The position numbers were made by a program, and so were the translations under genes. 64,000 bases of DNA from the NCBI RefSeq assembly GCF_963975345.1, contig NZ_CAXBGE010000003.1, positions 1-64,000 on the forward strand, given 5' to 3'. Shown piece by piece: positions 43,127 through 51,326 of this stretch (its first letter is position 1; each line of letters begins with the position of its first letter). The stretch comes from Maricaulis sp963975345 (GTDB lineage: Bacteria > Pseudomonadota > Alphaproteobacteria > Caulobacterales > Maricaulaceae). The notes under the pieces were generated by a model. The model had not been told where the DNA came from, did not search any database, and worked only from the letters and a program-made list of their open reading frames with translations.

Positions 43127-44431
43127 ATGACCCCGCTCCCGACGCCCCCTCTCCCCATGACCCCGCTCTACGACCCGTCCAATCCGTCAGGTCCGAAACA
43201 GCGCAGCTCCGCCTTTCGCCTGCTCTTCCTGTGTCTGATGGCGACGGGGATCGGCAATAACATGCTGTTCGCCATCCTGCCGCCGCTGGCGCGGCAATTG
43301 ACGGTGCCGGAATATTGGGTCGGGGCGATCTATACGGTCTCGGCGACGCTGTTCATGACGATGACACCGATCTGGGGCGCACTGTCGGATCGGCGTGGCC
43401 GCAAGCCGCTGATCATATTTGGCCTTTGTGCCTTTGCCTTCTCAACCCTGATGTTTGGCGGCGCGGCTTGGGCTGGCGAATCCGGCTGGGTTCCGCCGCT
43501 GGCGGCGATCTTTGCGATGGCTTTGGCGCGCGCCCTGTTCGGCTCGCTCGGCTCGGCCACCAATCCGGCCGCCCAAGCCTATGTCGCCGACCGCACCAGC
43601 CCGGAAGAACGCACCGAAGCGCTGGCCGGCCTGACAGCCGCCTTCGGCCTTGGCGCGGTGATCGGGCCGACGCTGGCGGCGGCCTTTGTCGATATCGTCG
43701 GGGTTCCGGTGTTCATGGTGCTGATCTCGGCCACGGTCGCGACCGCTGCGCTGGCAATCTGGAAATTCCTGCCGGAACAGACGCCGCCGCGCGTGCAGCA
43801 ACGCCCGCTCAATCCGCTGAAGCAGTTCGGTTTCGCCGCCGATCCGCGCATCGCGCCTTTCATGATGTATGGCGCCGTGATCTGGATCACCCAATCGCTC
43901 AGCCTGGCGACCCTGTCCTTCTTCGTGATGGACACACTTGGTCTCGATGAGAGCCAGGGCCTGCAAATGTCAGCCATCGCGCTCGCCGCCGGCGCCGGGG
44001 CGCTGATCGTGGCGCAGCTGATCGTGATCCCGGCGCTGAAAGCCAGCCCGCGCGTATTGATGTCACTGGGCGGGCTGATCACCGCGCTCGGCAGCGGCGT
44101 GATGCTGATCGCGCCAAATTATGCCGGCATTGTCTTCGCCTATCTGATGACCAGTTTCGCCTTCGGTCTGGCCCGTTCCGGCTTCGTCGGCGGCGCCTCG
44201 ATTGCCGTCACCCCGGAAGAACAGGGCCGCGCCGCCGGTCTGACCACCGCCACTGCCGGCCTCGGCTTCATCATCGGTCCGGTCGGTGGCCTGTTGATGT
44301 ATAACCAGCTCGGCCATCACAGCCCCTATGTCGCCGCCGCCGTGCTGAGCATCATGGCGCTGGCCCTGGCCTGGTGGCATCCGGGCATTGCGCGCGTCAC
44401 AGCGCCGGTGACGGTGAAGACGGAGCCCTAG
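43127..44431 (+). CDS. Major facilitator superfamily transporter (TetA-like drug/proton antiporter)
   Basis: A 434-residue protein with twelve membrane segments. The loop 2-3 signature GALSDRRGRKPLIIFG and the helix-5 antiporter-type motif LGAVIGPTLAAAFVDIVG are those of drug:H+ antiporters. Charged loops such as VADRTSPEERTEAL follow. The start is uncertain between ATG 43127 and ATG 43157; neither has a clear ribosome-binding site. Substrate unknown. It is divergent from motA. Confidence 0.87.
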   Translation: MTPLPTPPLPMTPLYDPSNPSGPKQRSSAFRLLFLCLMATGIGNNMLFAILPPLARQLTVPEYWVGAIYTVSATLFMTMTPIWGALSDRRGRKPLIIFGLCAFAFSTLMFGGAAWAGESGWVPPLAAIFAMALARALFGSLGSATNPAAQAYVADRTSPEERTEALAGLTAAFGLGAVIGPTLAAAFVDIVGVPVFMVLISATVATAALAIWKFLPEQTPPRVQQRPLNPLKQFGFAADPRIAPFMMYGAVIWITQSLSLATLSFFVMDTLGLDESQGLQMSAIALAAGAGALIVAQLIVIPALKASPRVLMSLGGLITALGSGVMLIAPNYAGIVFAYLMTSFAFGLARSGFVGGASIAVTPEEQGRAAGLTTATAGLGFIIGPVGGLLMYNQLGHHSPYVAAAVLSIMALALAWWHPGIARVTAPVTVKTEP

Positions 44432-44575
44432 GGGCAGAATCATCGCACGGACTAATTCACCGGAGAGCACCGCCCGATGGATTCAAGCAAGGAAACCCCA
44501 CCGCTTTGTGTAATGTTTGAAAGTGTTGGAACGTCATGCAAGTGTTTGAGAATGCGTATAGTTCACTAAATCATG

Positions 44576-45187
44576 CTACTTGCAAAACTTTGTACCTGTC
44601 GAGATTAGTTGCTCATAAATTCCCGGCCAGGCGTCGGACATGATGAAATCGACCCACGCAAATGGAAGGTCGACGATGCCCGCGATCTCAGCAGCACTCA
44701 TCGCCTTATCGTAAAATGGCTTGAGGGAATCTCTAGCTTCGATCGGGAATAACAATGCAGCCGCACGAAGCATACCGGCATGATCAGATATAGTCTTTAT
44801 TCCCAATGAATTCATGTCCGAGATTGCCGCCGGCGGGATTACCATTTCTGTGGTCAGGCGGTTTACGTCTTCCTGGATTCGCACCACCATTTCATCGCTA
44901 TCCGCTATATGCAGCAGCTCCTTAGCACAGATCATGCGCTGAACAGGTTCCGGCAGACCTGTATGATATACGATGTGGGCGGTAGAGTACCCGTCACCGC
45001 TTACGTATGGCGGCTTATAGCGTACATGATATAACATCCCAGCGAGCACGGTTCCGTCCTCTGCGGTGGGGTGGAATTCCACACCCTCCACATACCCGGC
45101 CTCAATAAGGAAGGATGCTATATCATCAATTTTGATGGGCAGCTTTTGATAAACGCTGAAATGTTCAATTAATCGCATAGCGTGCAT
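44576..45187 (-). CDS. Hypothetical protein, ImmA/IrrE-like fold suspected, active site degenerate
   Basis: A 203-residue protein I cannot assign firmly. Its layout recalls ImmA/IrrE peptidases: a helix at CAKELLHIADSDE sits where HExxH should be, and RAAALLFP followed by MSAAEIAGIVDLPFAWVDFIMS resembles the ImmA C-terminal pattern. The first catalytic His is replaced by Lys (KELLH), so peptidase activity is doubtful. The gene is richer in AT and in ATA/TTA-type codons than its neighbours, consistent with transfer. It lies 30 bp behind a 75-residue gene with a palindrome between them. Confidence 0.65.
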   Translation of the reverse strand: MHAMRLIEHFSVYQKLPIKIDDIASFLIEAGYVEGVEFHPTAEDGTVLAGMLYHVRYKPPYVSGDGYSTAHIVYHTGLPEPVQRMICAKELLHIADSDEMVVRIQEDVNRLTTEMVIPPAAISDMNSLGIKTISDHAGMLRAAALLFPIEARDSLKPFYDKAMSAAEIAGIVDLPFAWVDFIMSDAWPGIYEQLISTGTKFCK

Positions 45188-45201
45188 TCATATGCGATTT
45201 G

Positions 45202-45241
45202 GAAGTTATCGCAAAGCCTAATTCAGCCTTGCGATAACTTC
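45202..45241. repeat. 13-bp inverted repeat between the two cassette genes
   Basis: GAAGTTATCGCAA and TTGCGATAACTTC, perfect, around 14 bases. It covers the last codons of the 75-residue gene and the 30-bp gap. In the minus-strand mRNA it makes a strong intercistronic hairpin without a U-run. Confidence 0.75.
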
Positions 45242-45445
45242 TTTAACATCAACCGTTTTTCGGTTTTTGTCACCAAACTCTGGTAACGTTTCAGCTATGC
45301 CGTTCTCGATTTCGAAAATAATCTTAGCGACAACGCCACGAAACTCTTCCTTTGAAACCTCAGCACCAGTTCCACGAGAAAACTTGATGTTCCGAAGCTC
45401 TCTTCCGCTGCTCTCGAAGAGCAGGTGGTTCAACTTATCATTCAT
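45218..45445 (-). CDS. Small hypothetical protein (75 aa), first gene of accessory cassette
   Basis: A 75-residue charged protein (SSGRELRNIKFSRGTGAEVSK near residue 11, then EIENGIAETLPEFGDKNRK). It has no membrane segment and no recognisable helix-turn-helix. The ATG is fixed by an excellent ribosome-binding site (AGAGGAGGGCGAC). Base composition is lower in GC than the flanks. With the downstream 203-residue gene it forms a two-gene unit, the arrangement of many regulator/effector or toxin/antitoxin-like pairs. Function unknown. Confidence 0.68.
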   Translation of the reverse strand: MNDKLNHLLFESSGRELRNIKFSRGTGAEVSKEEFRGVVAKIIFEIENGIAETLPEFGDKNRKTVDVKEVIARLN

Positions 45446-45798
45446 GTCGCCCTCCTCTAAATTCCAAGGCCGCTGTACTACCACATGGAAACCGCACCAA
45501 ATTAAGGCGATCACCACGCTCTCTTCTATGACCGGCCATTATGTAATTGCAATCCTAACATAATGCTATCCTAACGGGGATAACTTTCGCAGGGCCGCAT
45601 ACGATGTCAATTATAACACTATATCAGGAACATACATTGGAAGCTGGGTATCAACCCAATTCGCGCACTCAAACTCGCATTCTCAATTCGTGCGTCCTTG
45701 AAGCCACAGTTCGATGGATGCACGATCAGATTGTGCTCCAAGGAGAACGCTTTAGCTGCAACACAAACCGCACGACCTAACACCACACGAGCCCACCC
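45446..45798. other. AT-rich upstream region of the accessory cassette
   Basis: About 350 bases with no convincing gene. It contains the tandem repeat at 45544-45575 and AT-rich stretches suited to promoters of the cassette. The right part (45600-45790) is unlike the flanking genes in composition and holds only short frames. Confidence 0.45.
45544..45575. repeat. Tandem 16-bp direct repeat upstream of the cassette
   Basis: TAATTGCAATCCTAAC followed directly by ATAATGCTATCCTAAC; 12 of 16 bases agree and the last eight are identical. It lies about 100 bp upstream of the first cassette gene, a typical place for operator sites. Confidence 0.6.
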
Positions 45799-47016
45799 CT
45801 ACTCCCCCGGCACCGCCACGCTCGCCGCCATCACCGCATCATACATCGCCCGCCCGGCATAACCGTCAGCGGCATGGCCATGGGCGCGCTGGAAGGCGCG
45901 CAGGGCATCGCGGGTGCGCGGTCCGGCGAGGCCGTCTGGCGTGCCTGAATCATGGCCGAGGGCATTCATCGCCGCCTGCATATCGCGGGTCTGGGTGCGG
46001 GTCAGGGGGACGTCGTCGACCGGCCAGGGACCGATGAAGGGCACGGCGCCAGCGATACGGTCAGCGAGGTGGGCGACGCCCAGCGCGTAGGCGGTGGAGT
46101 TGTTATAGCGCTTGATGACGCGGAAATTCGGGAAGGTGAGAAAGCCCGGCCCGGCGATGCCGGCGGGCAGTTCCAGACGCGCGGTGAGCATCAGGCCATC
46201 GGCGCTCCAGGGATGGCCATCGGCTGGCGTGATGCCGCGCAGGGCCCATTCACTCACGAGGCGGTTCTGGTCGGGATTCCAGCGGCTGACATCGAAATTA
46301 TCCGGCACGGAGACCTCGACCACCGTCGGCGCACCGGTCTGCCAGCCGGCGCGGGCGAGCAGATTGGCGGCGGAGGCGAGCGCATCGCCATTATTCGTCC
46401 AGATATTGCGGCGGCCATCGCCATCGAAATCGACGGCGCGTTCCAGATAGGTGGTCGGGATGAATTGCATCTGGCCCATCGCGCCGGCCCAGGAGCCGGT
46501 GAGCTGGTCGCGGGTGGCATAGCCATTATCGATCATGTGCGCGGCGGCGATCAGCTGATCTTCGGCCCAGCCGCGGCGGCGGCCTTCCCAGGCCAGGGTG
46601 GCGAGGGCCTGGATGACGTCATTATTGCCGGGGATCTGGCCGTAGGAGCTTTCCAGCCCCCAGATCGCGACCAGGGTTTCTGCGCGCACGCCATATTGCG
46701 CCGCGACCGCATCAACGATGGCACGATTGGCCTCATACGCGCTCCGGCCATTGGCAATGCGCAGATCGGAGGCGGCGATGTCGAGATAGGACCAGATCGG
46801 GCGCACGAATTCAGGCTGGCTGCCATCGCGCTCAATGATCTGCATCGCCGGGGTCAGCCCGTCGAGCATCGACGCGACGGTTTCCGGGCTTGCGCCAGCC
46901 TCGCTCAGGCGGGGGTGGAAGCCGGCCAGCCAGGTGTCGAACGTCTCGCCCTCGGGTTGGGCGTGGGCGGACGGGGCGAGAATGAGAGCCAAAAGGCCAA
47001 TGACGAGCGCGCGGAT
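45799..47016 (-). CDS. Lytic murein transglycosylase (MltB/SLT_2) with peptidoglycan-binding domain
   Basis: Periplasmic peptidoglycan lyase of 405 residues. The SLT_2 domain (about 30-310) shows AIWGLESSYGQIPGNNDVIQALATLAW (catalytic Glu in LES), GSWAGAMGQMQFIPTTYL and DFDGDGRRNIW. A C-terminal peptidoglycan-binding domain (about 335-395, MNALGHDSGTPDGLAGPRTRDALRAFQ pattern) follows. The proper signal peptide IRALVIGLLALILAPSAHAQ can only be reached from an ATC codon at 47014-47016. This codon overlaps the previous stop (TAATC) five bases after AGGAGG. A TTG at 46992 would cut the signal peptide to twelve residues. Confidence 0.87.
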   Translation of the reverse strand: MRALVIGLLALILAPSAHAQPEGETFDTWLAGFHPRLSEAGASPETVASMLDGLTPAMQIIERDGSQPEFVRPIWSYLDIAASDLRIANGRSAYEANRAIVDAVAAQYGVRAETLVAIWGLESSYGQIPGNNDVIQALATLAWEGRRRGWAEDQLIAAAHMIDNGYATRDQLTGSWAGAMGQMQFIPTTYLERAVDFDGDGRRNIWTNNGDALASAANLLARAGWQTGAPTVVEVSVPDNFDVSRWNPDQNRLVSEWALRGITPADGHPWSADGLMLTARLELPAGIAGPGFLTFPNFRVIKRYNNSTAYALGVAHLADRIAGAVPFIGPWPVDDVPLTRTQTRDMQAAMNALGHDSGTPDGLAGPRTRDALRAFQRAHGHAADGYAGRAMYDAVMAASVAVPGE

Positions 47017-47789
47017 TATCCCCTCCTGAGGAATTGCGCCGGATCGAGCCCGGCGATTTCGATTATAAGTTTGCGCTTCAGCGCGTCCACGAAATCCTCA
47101 TGCTCATTTGTGGGCGAAATGAAGGCGCCGGGCCCGGCAATCACCTGTTTTTCAAAGTAATCCGCGACATCGATGTTGACCGAGGGCCGAAACGGACTTT
47201 GCCGCTCGGACTGGATCGGCAGGCCATTGACGGTGATCAGCGCTGTCTCGGCGCGCGTGCGTGCCTGCGACAGGGAGGAGCCGGAATTCTGCGGCCCATC
47301 TCCAGACAGATCGATCACCTGGCGAATACCCTCAAAGCGATTGTCCTCGATCAGCGTGATTGAGGTTTCGATCGCAGCACCGATGGCCGTGCGGCGGCCG
47401 GAGATAAAGGGCGCGGTCGCCAGGCTGGCGGCGAAAATGCGCGCATCGCCTTCGGTGGCGATCACGGTCCAGGGCGCGACGACACGCTGAAAATCGCCAT
47501 CTGCCCATTCCAGATACATCACCGCGATGCGGCCATAGCCGCCGCCCTGGATCGCCGAGATCACTTCAGGATCGGCCAGAGCCGCGACATGGCCCTCACG
47601 CTGGCGTCGCGCCTCGACCTCATCGATCGAGGAGGAGACATCGACCGCGAGCACGAGTTCGAGATCGACATATTCGAGACCGTCGGCGGTGTATTCGACG
47701 GGCCGTGCGAGGTAATCAGGCGGCGCTTCGCTGCCACCGATCAGCAGCGGAACGAAGAGCAGCGTCGCCAGCGCCAGAACCGGCTTCAC
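47016..47789 (-). CDS. DUF1194 von Willebrand A-like exported protein (copy 2)
   Basis: A 257-residue protein with a signal peptide (LALATLLFVPLLIGGSEA) and a vWA-like DUF1194 domain. The metal-site loop is VLAVDVSSSIDEVEA, with QREGHVAALADPEVISAIQ and IDLSGDGPQNSG following. Its role is not established for the family; metal-dependent protein binding in the periplasm is the usual assumption. It overlaps its paralogue by four bases upstream and the transglycosylase downstream, so the three form one operon. Confidence 0.9.
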   Translation of the reverse strand: MKPVLALATLLFVPLLIGGSEAPPDYLARPVEYTADGLEYVDLELVLAVDVSSSIDEVEARRQREGHVAALADPEVISAIQGGGYGRIAVMYLEWADGDFQRVVAPWTVIATEGDARIFAASLATAPFISGRRTAIGAAIETSITLIEDNRFEGIRQVIDLSGDGPQNSGSSLSQARTRAETALITVNGLPIQSERQSPFRPSVNIDVADYFEKQVIAGPGAFISPTNEHEDFVDALKRKLIIEIAGLDPAQFLRRG

Positions 47790-48571
47790 GGCGCGCGCCC
47801 CAAACCCTCAAGCGCCGGATTGGCGGGATCGAGTTCGGACCGCGACGGCATCGCGCCGGCGATCTCAAGCACCAGCTTGCGCAGGATCGCGACGCGGAAT
47901 TCGTCCTCCGTCCGCGCCGGAACCACGAATGCGCCCGGCCCGGTGATGACATTATTGCGGAAATAATCTTCGAGATGGACTTCAACGGGCCGAACCCAGC
48001 GCCCGGAATTCTCGGAGATCACCGGCAAGCCATTGACGACGACATTGGACTGGTCAGCCAGCGCATGGGCGCTTTCCAAGGGCAGGCCCTGGTTTTGCGG
48101 CCCGTCGCCGGAAATATCGATGATCAAACGCGGTGCGGTGTAATCATTCTCGTCGATCCGGCGCACCCCATCGGCAATCGCCGAGCCAATCGCGGTGTAA
48201 TGGCCGCGCTCAAACGGGGCAGCAGCGACACGGGCGGCAAAGTTCAGGGCGTCTTCTTCGCTGGCGATCACGGTCCAGTCGGCGGCAGCGCGCTGAAAAC
48301 CGGTATCGGCCCATTCAACATAGGTGACGGCGATGCGCCCCAGCGGGCCGCCCTGGATCGAGCGGATCACGTCCTGGTGCGCCAGCGCGGCGACATAGCC
48401 TTCGCGTTGGCGGTGCGCCTCTTCCTCGTCGACGGAATAGGAAATATCGACGGCGAGCACGAGCTCGACATCGACGTCCATGCGATCATCCTGCGCCGCA
48501 GCCCATGCCGCAGACCCACACACACAAACGGCCGCGAGCGCGGCCGCAACGCAATTACCCAGATATCTCAT
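47786..48571 (-). CDS. DUF1194 von Willebrand A-like exported protein (copy 1)
   Basis: A 261-residue paralogue of the next gene. Signal peptide NCVAAALAAVCVCGSAAWAAAQ, metal-site loop VLAVDISYSVDEEEA, REGYVAALAHQDVIRSIQGG and IDISGDGPQNQGLPL. The pair share the same length and motif order, so they arose by tandem duplication. The ATG before RYLGNCV is used, giving a normal signal peptide. The site of action is the periplasm or outer surface; the partner is unknown. Confidence 0.9.
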   Translation of the reverse strand: MRYLGNCVAAALAAVCVCGSAAWAAAQDDRMDVDVELVLAVDISYSVDEEEAHRQREGYVAALAHQDVIRSIQGGPLGRIAVTYVEWADTGFQRAAADWTVIASEEDALNFAARVAAAPFERGHYTAIGSAIADGVRRIDENDYTAPRLIIDISGDGPQNQGLPLESAHALADQSNVVVNGLPVISENSGRWVRPVEVHLEDYFRNNVITGPGAFVVPARTEDEFRVAILRKLVLEIAGAMPSRSELDPANPALEGLGRAP

Positions 48572-48694
48572 GGCCGCGAAACTATGGGGCGGACATGCCA
48601 AGAGCAACTGACGATGTTGTAAGGGGGAATTTTGCCCGACAGACAGGCTTTTATGGCGCCCAGCGACGAACAGGCGTTAACGCGCGAACCAGCA

Positions 48695-48735
48695 ACCTCA
48701 TACCCGGGGTGATGTTTCACGACCGGGTATGAGGT
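48695..48735. repeat. 13-bp inverted repeat
   Basis: ACCTCATACCCGG and CCGGGTATGAGGT, perfect, with a 15-base loop. It lies 26 bp beyond the stop of the small lipoprotein gene and upstream of the DUF1194 operon. There is no T-run, so it could serve as a factor-dependent terminator or an operator. Confidence 0.6.
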
Positions 48736-48760
48736 GAATGCCTAGTCGGTGCGATCCAGT

Positions 48761-49009
48761 CTATTGAGGATCGGTCGCAGCAGGCTCGGGCTCGGCTGGC
48801 GCGTCAGCTGGTGGCGTCATCGCATCTTCAGCAGCATGAGCTGCATCATGCATGGCTTCGCCAGTCGCGTCGGCCGCGTCTTCCATGGCGGCACCCATAT
48901 GCTCTGCGGCCGACTCCATATCGCCATCGGCATGCTCATCCGCACCATCGGAACAGGCAGTGAGCATCAGTGCTGCGGCCGAAGCCGCGATCATCAGTTC
49001 AAAACGCAT
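48761..49009 (-). CDS. Small Ala/Met/His-rich lipoprotein (82 aa)
   Basis: A lipoprotein with signal MIAASAAALMLTAC (lipobox LTAC, Cys about 18). The 65-residue mature part is made of Ala, Glu, Asp, His and Met in an AAEHMGAAMEDAADATGEAMHDAAH-like periodic helix. It may bind metals through its His/Met/acidic residues; that is inference. The ATG follows AAGGAGA. No close family is recognised. Confidence 0.75.
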   Translation of the reverse strand: MRFELMIAASAAALMLTACSDGADEHADGDMESAAEHMGAAMEDAADATGEAMHDAAHAAEDAMTPPADAPAEPEPAATDPQ

Positions 49010-49235
49010 GTCATTCTCCTTGTGACCGCGCACACATAGCAGGTTTTACGGACCGCGAATGCTGTTTTCTTAACCAAGTGTAATATTTTTTCGCACCTGC
49101 GGCATCGCACCTGCCGCAATCGCCACCTTTCCAGTCCTCAGGCCGCTGGAACCGCACGTCACCGTTGACACTCCGGCAGGCCTCGGCTACTTCGCGCCCT
49201 CCTTAATTAATGCGTGTCAACACGAAGGCCTTGCC

Positions 49236-49361
49236 ATGAAAGTCCGTAGCTCTCTCAAGTCGCTGAAAAATCGTCACCGTGATTGCAAGGTCGTGAAACG
49301 TGGCGGCCGTGTCTATGTGATCAACAAGACCGACCCGCGCTTCAAAGCCCGTGCCGGCTAG
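49236..49361 (+). CDS. rpmJ: 50S ribosomal protein L36 (zinc-free type)
   Basis: A 41-residue protein: MKVRSSLKSLKNRHRDCKVV then KRGGRVYVINKTDPRFKARAG. This is the L36 variant with NRHRDC in place of the four-ligand zinc site, normal in alphaproteobacteria. The start ATG follows an AAGG site. It stands alone, as is usual for this type. The HAD hydrolase gene begins 13 bp downstream. Confidence 0.97.
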   Translation: MKVRSSLKSLKNRHRDCKVVKRGGRVYVINKTDPRFKARAG

Positions 49362-49374
49362 GCTTTCACAGTCG

Positions 49375-49980
49375 ATGGCTCGCAAGGCCGTCCTGTGGGA
49401 TCTGGGCAAGGTCCTGCTGGACTGGTCGCCCGCCTATCTTTATCGCAAGATGTTCACAGATGAAGACGCGGTCCAGGACTTCCTGGGCCGTGTTTGCACA
49501 ATGGAATGGCACACCGCGCACGATCGCGGCGTGCCGATGGCGGAGAACCGCCGCGCTCTGATCGCGCAATTTCCCGAGCATGAAGCGGCGATTCGCGCCT
49601 GGGAAAGCCGTTTTCCCGAAATGCTCAATGGCTCGGTCCCCGGCACTGCCGAAGTGATCGAAGCGCTCGCCACCGCTGGCGTGCCGCAATACGCCCTCAC
49701 CAATCTGCCGGCCGAATGGGTCGAGCCCGTCAACCGGCTCTATCCGGCGATGCGCCATATGCGTGATACCATCGTGTCGGCCCATGAGGGGGTGGTGAAG
49801 CCGGACCGGCGCATCTACGAAATCACAGCTGCGCGCCTGCCCCACGACCCGGCCGATGTGATCTTCTTCGATGATCGCGAGGCGAATGTGATCGCCGCGC
49901 GCGAATTCGGCTTCGATGCCGAGCTGTTTACCGGCGAAACCAAGCTTCGCGCCGACCTCGCAGCGCGAGGCCTGCTCTAG
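49375..49980 (+). CDS. HAD-superfamily hydrolase (YihX-like)
   Basis: A 201-residue haloacid-dehalogenase-like phosphatase. Motif I is VLWDLGKVLLDW (the nucleophile Asp with Gly instead of a second Asp, as in YihX-type enzymes), motif II is ALTNLPAEW, motif III Lys lies in GVVKPDRRIY and motif IV is IFFDDREANV. The helical cap lies at about residues 15-80. Substrate unknown, small sugar or nucleoside phosphates likely. The ATG is close behind rpmJ. Confidence 0.9.
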   Translation: MARKAVLWDLGKVLLDWSPAYLYRKMFTDEDAVQDFLGRVCTMEWHTAHDRGVPMAENRRALIAQFPEHEAAIRAWESRFPEMLNGSVPGTAEVIEALATAGVPQYALTNLPAEWVEPVNRLYPAMRHMRDTIVSAHEGVVKPDRRIYEITAARLPHDPADVIFFDDREANVIAAREFGFDAELFTGETKLRADLAARGLL

Positions 49981-50135
49981 CCCGAACGGCGTCGGGCGAC
50001 ATTCCAGACCGTTAGAATCAGCAAGCCTCTATCCACGCCGCCCCGCTTGGCTTTAAATGCATACCGAAAACACGAAACCGCCGCAGGCTGGCATCAGACC
50101 GGCCCCGCCCATTGGTCGAAATCGAGGAGCACGTC

Positions 50136-51323
50136 ATGGATCTCAACTTCACGCCCGAGGAAGAGGCCTTCCGCGCCGAAGTCCGCAGCTTTCTCAAGGA
50201 TAATCTGTCGGAAGAGCTCGCGACCAAGGTTCGCAATGGCGAGGAGCTCGGCAAGGCCGACATGGAAGCCTGGCACGCGACGCTGCAGAGCCGCAACTGG
50301 CTCGCCGTAACCTGGCCAAAGGAATATGGCGGCCCGGGCTGGAATGCGGTGCAGCGCCATATCTTCGACGAGGAATGCGCCATGGCCAATACGCCGCGCA
50401 TCGTCCCCTTCGGTCTGGGCATGCTCGGCCCGGTCCTGATCAAGTTCGGCACCGACAAGCAAAAGGCCGACATATTGCCGCGCATTCTCGACGGCAGTGA
50501 TTGGTGGTGCCAGGGCTATTCCGAGCCGGGCGCCGGTTCCGATCTCGCCAGTCTCAAAACCCGAGCCATTCGCGAGGGCGATGATTACATCATCAATGGT
50601 CAGAAGACCTGGACCACGCTGGGCCAGTACGCCGACAAGATTTTCTGCCTCGTGCGCACCTCGACCGAGGGCAAGCGCCAGGAGGGGATTTCCTTCGTGC
50701 TGGTGGATATCAAGACGCCCGGCATTGAAGTGCGTCCGATCAAGCTGATCGAGGGCGGGTATGAAGTGAATGAGGTCTTCTTCTCCGATGTCCGCGTGCC
50801 GGTCTCCAATCTGGTCGGGGTCGAGAATGAAGGCTGGACCATCGCCAAATTCCTCCTCACCCATGAGCGCACCGGCATTGCCGGCGTCGGCAGTTCGACT
50901 CAAGCCCTGGCCGAGCTGAAAGCCCTGGCTCGCAAGCTGAAACGCCGCGGCAAACCCCTGATCGAAGATCCGCTGTTCGCGGCGCGCATCGCCCAGGCCG
51001 AGATTGATCTGGAAGCGCTGCGGATGACCAATCTTCGCGTACTCGTCGATGCCTCCGGCGGGGCCGCCTCCAACACCATCGCCTCGATGCTCAAAATCAA
51101 GGGCACGGTGATCCGGCAAAATCTCGACGATCTTGCCCGCCGCGCCCTTGGACCGGCCGCCGCACCCTTCCCGCTGGACGCGCTGGCCGGCAATCTCGCC
51201 GTCGCGCCACCGGAAGCGGCCGCCAGCGCCGCGAGCTATTTCAATAATCGCAAGCTTTCGATTTTCGGTGGGTCCAACGAGATCCAGCGCAATATCATCG
51301 CCAAAGACCTGTTCGGAGCCTGA
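50136..51323 (+). CDS. Acyl-CoA dehydrogenase (large-subunit type)
   Basis: A 395-residue FAD enzyme that oxidises acyl-CoA at the alpha,beta position. It has the N-terminal helical domain MDLNFTPEEEAFRAEVRSFL, the FAD/substrate segment CQGYSEPGAGSDLASLKTRA, NGQKTWTT and the C-terminal SIFGGSNEIQRNIIAKDLFG. The ATG follows GAGGAG. It is joined to a second dehydrogenase three bases downstream. Paired ACADs of unequal length often form heteromers for steroid or branched-chain substrates; that is possible here. Confidence 0.93.
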   Translation: MDLNFTPEEEAFRAEVRSFLKDNLSEELATKVRNGEELGKADMEAWHATLQSRNWLAVTWPKEYGGPGWNAVQRHIFDEECAMANTPRIVPFGLGMLGPVLIKFGTDKQKADILPRILDGSDWWCQGYSEPGAGSDLASLKTRAIREGDDYIINGQKTWTTLGQYADKIFCLVRTSTEGKRQEGISFVLVDIKTPGIEVRPIKLIEGGYEVNEVFFSDVRVPVSNLVGVENEGWTIAKFLLTHERTGIAGVGSSTQALAELKALARKLKRRGKPLIEDPLFAARIAQAEIDLEALRMTNLRVLVDASGGAASNTIASMLKIKGTVIRQNLDDLARRALGPAAAPFPLDALAGNLAVAPPEAAASAASYFNNRKLSIFGGSNEIQRNIIAKDLFGA

Positions 51324-51326
51324 GCC

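Noticed and set aside
45952..47160. 402-residue frame on the plus strand over the transglycosylase
   Set aside because: Gly/Asp/Ile-rich mirror of the real minus-strand gene, typical of high-GC shadows.
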